Origin: Bacillota bacterium
GTDB lineage: Bacteria; Bacillota; Clostridia; Christensenellales; Aristaeellaceae
Length of the DNA: 47,993 bases
Assembly (NCBI GenBank): GCA_023411395.1
Contig: JAEYOV010000021.1
Location: 1 to 47,993, forward strand
Direction: 5' to 3'
Below are positions 45,401 through 47,993 of the stretch, piece by piece (positions within the stretch are counted from its first letter, which is position 1; every line of letters starts with the position of its first letter). The position numbers and the translations under genes are program-made. The notes under the pieces were generated by a model that did no database searches, was not told the DNA's origin, and worked only from the letters and a program-made list of their open reading frames with translations.

Positions 45401-46100
45401 GCTCAACAACCTGACGCCGGCCGCCGTTACTGAAAGCTTGATGGAAGCGCAAAAGCGCATCGCTGCCTGCCAGATGATCGTCTTGCCCGGCGGTTTTTCC
45501 GGCGGCGACGAGCCGGATGGCTCCGGAAAGCTCATCACCGCCTTTTTCAGAAATCCCCGCATGAAGGACAGCGTCCATGACCTGCTTTTCAAGCGGGATG
45601 GTCTGATGCTTGGCATCTGCAACGGGTTCCAGGCGCTGATCAAGCTGGGTTTGCTGCCCTTCGGCGAAATCATCGACACCAATGAAAACTGCCCCACCCT
45701 GACCTACAACGTCATCGGACGGCATCAGAGCATGCTTGTGCACACCCGCATCGCTTCCAACAAATCGCCCTGGCTGTCCCGCTGCCGGGTGGGGGATCTC
45801 CACTTAATCGCCGTTTCCCATGGCGAAGGGCGTTTCGTGGCGCCGGAATCCGTCATCCGCGAGCTTGCGAAAAACGGGCAGATTGCCACACAGTATGTGG
45901 ACCTTGCGGGCCAGCCGGCGATGGAACTGCCCTTCAACCCCAACGGTTCCTACGCGGCCATAGAGGCCATCACCTCCCTGGACGGGCGGATTCTGGGCAA
46001 GATGGGCCATACCGAGCGCAGCGGCGAGTACCTGTACAAGAATGTGGACGGCAACAAGTTCCAACCCCTTTTCGAGGGCGGAGTTGATTACTTCCGGTAA
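42414..46100 (+). CDS. purL: Phosphoribosylformylglycinamidine synthase, single long chain
   Basis: A 1228-residue enzyme that converts FGAR to FGAM with glutamine. It is the long one-chain form: an N-terminal PurS-like part, a linker (WSDHCRHTTF), two synthetase halves (NETHNHPTEIEPFGGAATCIGG; DFGAGGVSVAIGELADG; GGKDSMSGSFENL), and a C-terminal glutamine amidotransferase with AFIPVFPGTNCEVDTLRAL, the nucleophile in LGICNGFQALIKLGLLP, and the histidine in VSHGEGRFVAPE. So no purS or purQ genes are needed. This type is shared with other Clostridia and Bacteroidota. Start follows GGGGGAA. Confidence 0.96.
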   Translation: MPVFRLYVEKKAPYAVEAAQFFQEIRSLMGIQSVTSLRLLNRYDVEGLDQALFETCKPVVFFEPQLDTAYAELPVKDETVFAVESLPGQFDQRADSCAECIQLVSQGERPTVRTARVYLLGGNPSEDEILRIKKYVINPVESREASLERRDTLHMDYKEPEDIEVLHGFRKLDRDAVGEFVRKYGLAMDADDLLFCQNYFLSENRDPTLTEIRMIDTYWSDHCRHTTFLTVLDEVNIEKERVEKAFLNYLKLREAVHGGKDKPITLMDIATIGAKYLKKQGKLSNLDVSDEINACSIEINVDVDGKPEPWLLMFKNETHNHPTEIEPFGGAATCIGGAIRDPLSGRTYVYQAMRVTGAADPLTPLEKTLPGKLPQRKLTTTAAAGYSSYGNQIGLATGFVDEIYHPGYVAKRMEIGAVLGAAPKKNIRRETPAPGDAVVVLGGRTGRDGCGGATGSSKSHQLTSIETCGAEVQKGNPPTERKLQRLFRNPEVTRMIKRCNDFGAGGVSVAIGELADGLDIDLDAVPKKYEGLDGTELAISESQERMAVVLAPEDVQTFLEEARRENIEATVAAHVKEQKRLTMTWRGKTVVDIGRDFLNSNGAAKHAAAWVKPAQIRQKTAPSGTLAEKLTALMSDLNVCGKKGLVERFDSTIGAGTVVMPFGGKKQLTPIQAMSAKLPLEKGNTSACSGMAYGFNPYLTEQCPYEGAYLAVAESVAKLVASGFSRRDAYLTFQEYFERLGAKPERWGKPLAALLGALDAQLHFGIAAIGGKDSMSGSFENLDVPPTLVSFAVAPGQAECVSTPEFKQPGHKVVLLSSDLLNDPESFLKTLDTVETLLREKKACSAWAVDFGGIAEGIVKMALGNEIGFALDSGFAGDLFAWRYGSFILELSEEMDIGENLGCTAEAYTFAAHGETANLAAVQEAWESKLESVFPYRGKSTVDKPEIFSYAVDRRVSPKIGCARPRAFIPVFPGTNCEVDTLRALERAGADADVFVLNNLTPAAVTESLMEAQKRIAACQMIVLPGGFSGGDEPDGSGKLITAFFRNPRMKDSVHDLLFKRDGLMLGICNGFQALIKLGLLPFGEIIDTNENCPTLTYNVIGRHQSMLVHTRIASNKSPWLSRCRVGDLHLIAVSHGEGRFVAPESVIRELAKNGQIATQYVDLAGQPAMELPFNPNGSYAAIEAITSLDGRILGKMGHTERSGEYLYKNVDGNKFQPLFEGGVDYFR

Positions 46101-46113
46101 TGGAGATGATTTT

Positions 46114-47544
46114 TTGGACCACAGCGGATACGTGAGCCCCTTTTCCACCCGGTATGCCAGCCGGGAGATGCAGTATGTGTTTTCCGACGACAACAAGTTC
46201 AAAACCTGGCGCAGGCTGTGGCTTGCGCTGGCGAAGGCAGAAAAAAAGCTGGGCTTGCCCATCACAAAGGAGCAGATTGACGAGCTTTCCGCCCATCTTG
46301 ATGACATCAATTACGAGGATGCTAACCGCCGGGAAAAGGAATGCCGCCACGATGTGATGAGCCATGTTTACGCTTACGGGCTGCAATGCAAAAAAGCCCA
46401 GGGCATCATCCACCTGGGGGCCACCTCCTGCTACGTGGGGGACAACACCGATATCATCGTTATGAAGCAGGGCTTTCAAATCATCCGCCGCAAGCTTCTG
46501 AATGTACTGGCGCTGCTTTCAGCGTTCGCGGAGGAATACAAGGGCCTGCCCGCCCTGGCCTATACCCACCTGCAGCCGGCGCAGCTCACCACCGTGGGCA
46601 AGCGGGCCACGCTGTGGATGAACGAATTGCATATGGATTTCCTGGAGATCGGGCAGCGCATCGAAAACCTGGCCCTTCTGGGCAACAAGGGCACCACCGG
46701 CACCCAGGCCAGCTTTGTGGAGCTGTTTGACGGCGACGGGGAAAAGGCAAAAATCCTGGAAGCGGAAATCGCCGCCGAAATGGGCTTTTCCAAGGTTGTG
46801 CCCGTGTCCGGGCAGACGTATTCCCGCAAGGTGGATTACCAGGTGGTGAGCGCCCTATGCGGCATCGCCCAGAGCGCCAGCAAGTTTTCCTATGATTTGC
46901 GGCTTTTGCAAAGCTTCAAGGAGATGGAGGAACCGTTTGAGGAAAGCCAAATCGGCTCCTCCGCCATGCCCTACAAGCGCAACCCCATGCGGTCCGAACG
47001 CATTACGGCCCTTGCACGCTTCGTGATGGTGGATGTGCTGAACGCCGCCTTTACCGCGGGGACCCAATGGTTCGAGCGCACCCTGGACGACAGCGCAAAC
47101 CGCCGCATCGCAGTGGCTGAGGCGTTTTTAGGGGTGGACGCCATCCTGAACATACTGCTCAACGTGTGCAACGGGCTGGTGGTGTACCCTCAGGTTATCC
47201 GCCGCCGGGTGATGGAGGAGCTGCCCTTCATGGCCAGCGAGAACATCCTCATGGATGCGGTAAAGCGGGGCGGCGACAGACAGGAGCTGCACGAGAAGAT
47301 CCGCGTCCACGCCCAGGCCGCCGCCAGGGTGGTAAAGGAGATGGGCGGGAAAAACGACCTGTTGGAGCGCATCGCCGGGGATACGGCCTTTGGCCTGAGC
47401 AGGGATGACATGGAAAAGCTTCTTGACCCGGCCCGCTTTATTGGCAGAAGTAAAGAACAGGTGGAGGAATATTTGAACGAAATCATCCTGCCGCTTTTAA
47501 AGGAATACAATGCCCAGGGCGAAACCTATGAACTCACCGTTTAG
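46114..47544 (+). CDS. purB: Adenylosuccinate lyase
   Basis: A 476-residue fumarase/aspartase-fold enzyme that releases fumarate from SAICAR and from adenylosuccinate. Signatures are RYASREMQYVFSDDNKFKTWRRLW, CRHDVMSHVYAYG, GIIHLGATSCYVGDNTD, YTHLQPAQLTTVGKRA and the catalytic loop GSSAMPYKRNPMRSERI. The start seems to be TTG at 46114, with GGAG eight bases before; upstream codons overlap the purL end and show no similarity. The fumarate it forms could be used by the fumarase encoded elsewhere in the window. Confidence 0.95.
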   Translation: MDHSGYVSPFSTRYASREMQYVFSDDNKFKTWRRLWLALAKAEKKLGLPITKEQIDELSAHLDDINYEDANRREKECRHDVMSHVYAYGLQCKKAQGIIHLGATSCYVGDNTDIIVMKQGFQIIRRKLLNVLALLSAFAEEYKGLPALAYTHLQPAQLTTVGKRATLWMNELHMDFLEIGQRIENLALLGNKGTTGTQASFVELFDGDGEKAKILEAEIAAEMGFSKVVPVSGQTYSRKVDYQVVSALCGIAQSASKFSYDLRLLQSFKEMEEPFEESQIGSSAMPYKRNPMRSERITALARFVMVDVLNAAFTAGTQWFERTLDDSANRRIAVAEAFLGVDAILNILLNVCNGLVVYPQVIRRRVMEELPFMASENILMDAVKRGGDRQELHEKIRVHAQAAARVVKEMGGKNDLLERIAGDTAFGLSRDDMEKLLDPARFIGRSKEQVEEYLNEIILPLLKEYNAQGETYELTV

Positions 47545-47559
47545 GAAGGAGAGGATATC

Positions 47560-47904
47560 ATGCCGTTCATCGATGCCAAGGTCAGCGTTACTGTGAATCC
47601 CGCCCAGGAGGAAAGCGTAAAGCAAAAGCTGGGCAAGGCTATTTCCCTGATCCCGGGGAAAAGTGAGACCTGGCTCATGCTGAACATTCAGCCCGGCTGC
47701 CGTCTGTACTTTCAGGGTACAAACAGCGAGCCCGCCGCAATGGTGGAAGTGAAGCTGTTCGGCTCCGCCTCCCCGGCCGCCTATCAGAAGATGACGGCGG
47801 AGGTCACGAAGATCCTGAACAGTGAACTAAACATTCCCCCAAACCGTGTGTTCGTCAAGTACGAGGAAGTACAGCATTGGGGCTGGAACGGGAGCAATCT
47901 CTAA
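47560..47904 (+). CDS. MIF-like tautomerase family protein
   Basis: A 114-residue protein of the macrophage migration inhibitory factor / phenylpyruvate tautomerase family. The proline directly after the initiator Met (MPFIDAKVSV) fits the catalytic Pro of the superfamily. Further family features are KAISLIPGKSETWLMLNI and PPNRVFVKYEEVQHWGWNG near the end. Its substrate is unknown. It starts 15 bases after purB with AAGGAGAGG before the ATG, so it is probably co-transcribed with the purine genes. The 89 bases after it show nothing I can name. Confidence 0.85.
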   Translation: MPFIDAKVSVTVNPAQEESVKQKLGKAISLIPGKSETWLMLNIQPGCRLYFQGTNSEPAAMVEVKLFGSASPAAYQKMTAEVTKILNSELNIPPNRVFVKYEEVQHWGWNGSNL

Positions 47905-47993
47905 ACGTTCATGGCCAGCAGCGTTAAATAGTAAAGCGTAATGCATTTTCAAAAATACAAAGTTTTGCAGGTGGGGTGCGGGGAGGACGACTT

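Overview
This window looks like a chromosomal segment of a GC-rich, endospore-forming member of the Clostridia (Bacillota). The evidence is the rpmH-rnpA-yidD-yidC-jag block, the forespore spoIIAA-spoIIAB-sigF operon, a T-box riboswitch in front of valS, PurR-type boxes in front of a pur operon, Bacillota-style ribosome binding sites and many sigma-A promoters. No 16S rRNA gene is present, so placement below class is not possible from the sequence alone.

Layout. 1-1560: an apparently intact IS5/IS1182-type insertion sequence, inserted a few codons into an AraC-type regulator gene. 1693-2709: a LacI-family regulator (minus strand). 2880-5944: rpmH, rnpA, yidD, yidC and jag, with a clear promoter and terminator, but without dnaA before rpmH or mnmE after jag. 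5963-7032: a decayed GNAT acetyltransferase fragment, then a DUF6530-like/GIY-YIG-like two-gene operon under a promoter overlaid by a long palindrome. 7109-9571 (minus): a nitronate monooxygenase-like flavoprotein and tmcAL. 9746-12735: pta, ackA, a DUF177/YceD gene and rpmF. 12745-17163: T-box leader, a small membrane protein, valS and folC. 17200-20620: rsmH, rsmI and the two subunits of a class I fumarase, with two copies of a two-hairpin intergenic repeat. 20657-23514: a Nudix hydrolase and a large-subunit catalase. 23575-25071 (minus): spoIIAA, spoIIAB, sigF. 25448-27456: an Eis-like acetyltransferase and an unknown gene. 27440-33436 (minus): an apparent export/signalling operon of HlyD/MacA-like adaptor, ABC ATPase, MacB-like permease, OmpR-type response regulator, histidine kinase, small alarmone synthetase and a DMT transporter. 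33586-34476: a ribokinase-family kinase. 34661-47904: a nearly complete de novo purine operon, purE-C-F-M-N, PurO-like IMP cyclohydrolase, stand-alone AICAR transformylase, purD-L-B, followed by a MIF-like tautomerase.

How the genes fit together. Much of the window is housekeeping: translation (rpmH, rnpA, rpmF, valS, tmcAL, rsmH, rsmI), membrane insertion (yidC, yidD), acetate fermentation (pta-ackA), folate (folC) and purine synthesis. The purine operon carries the steps from PRPP to IMP except those of purK; PurL is one long chain and the usual PurH is replaced by two separate enzymes. Its leader combines two PurR-like boxes, a short ORF with its own ribosome binding site and a terminator hairpin.

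The parts least explained by known systems are: the alarmone synthetase translationally coupled to a two-component system and an ABC exporter; the DUF6530/GIY-YIG-like pair with its palindromic operator; the pur leader; the membrane protein between T-box and valS; and the short intergenic repeats.
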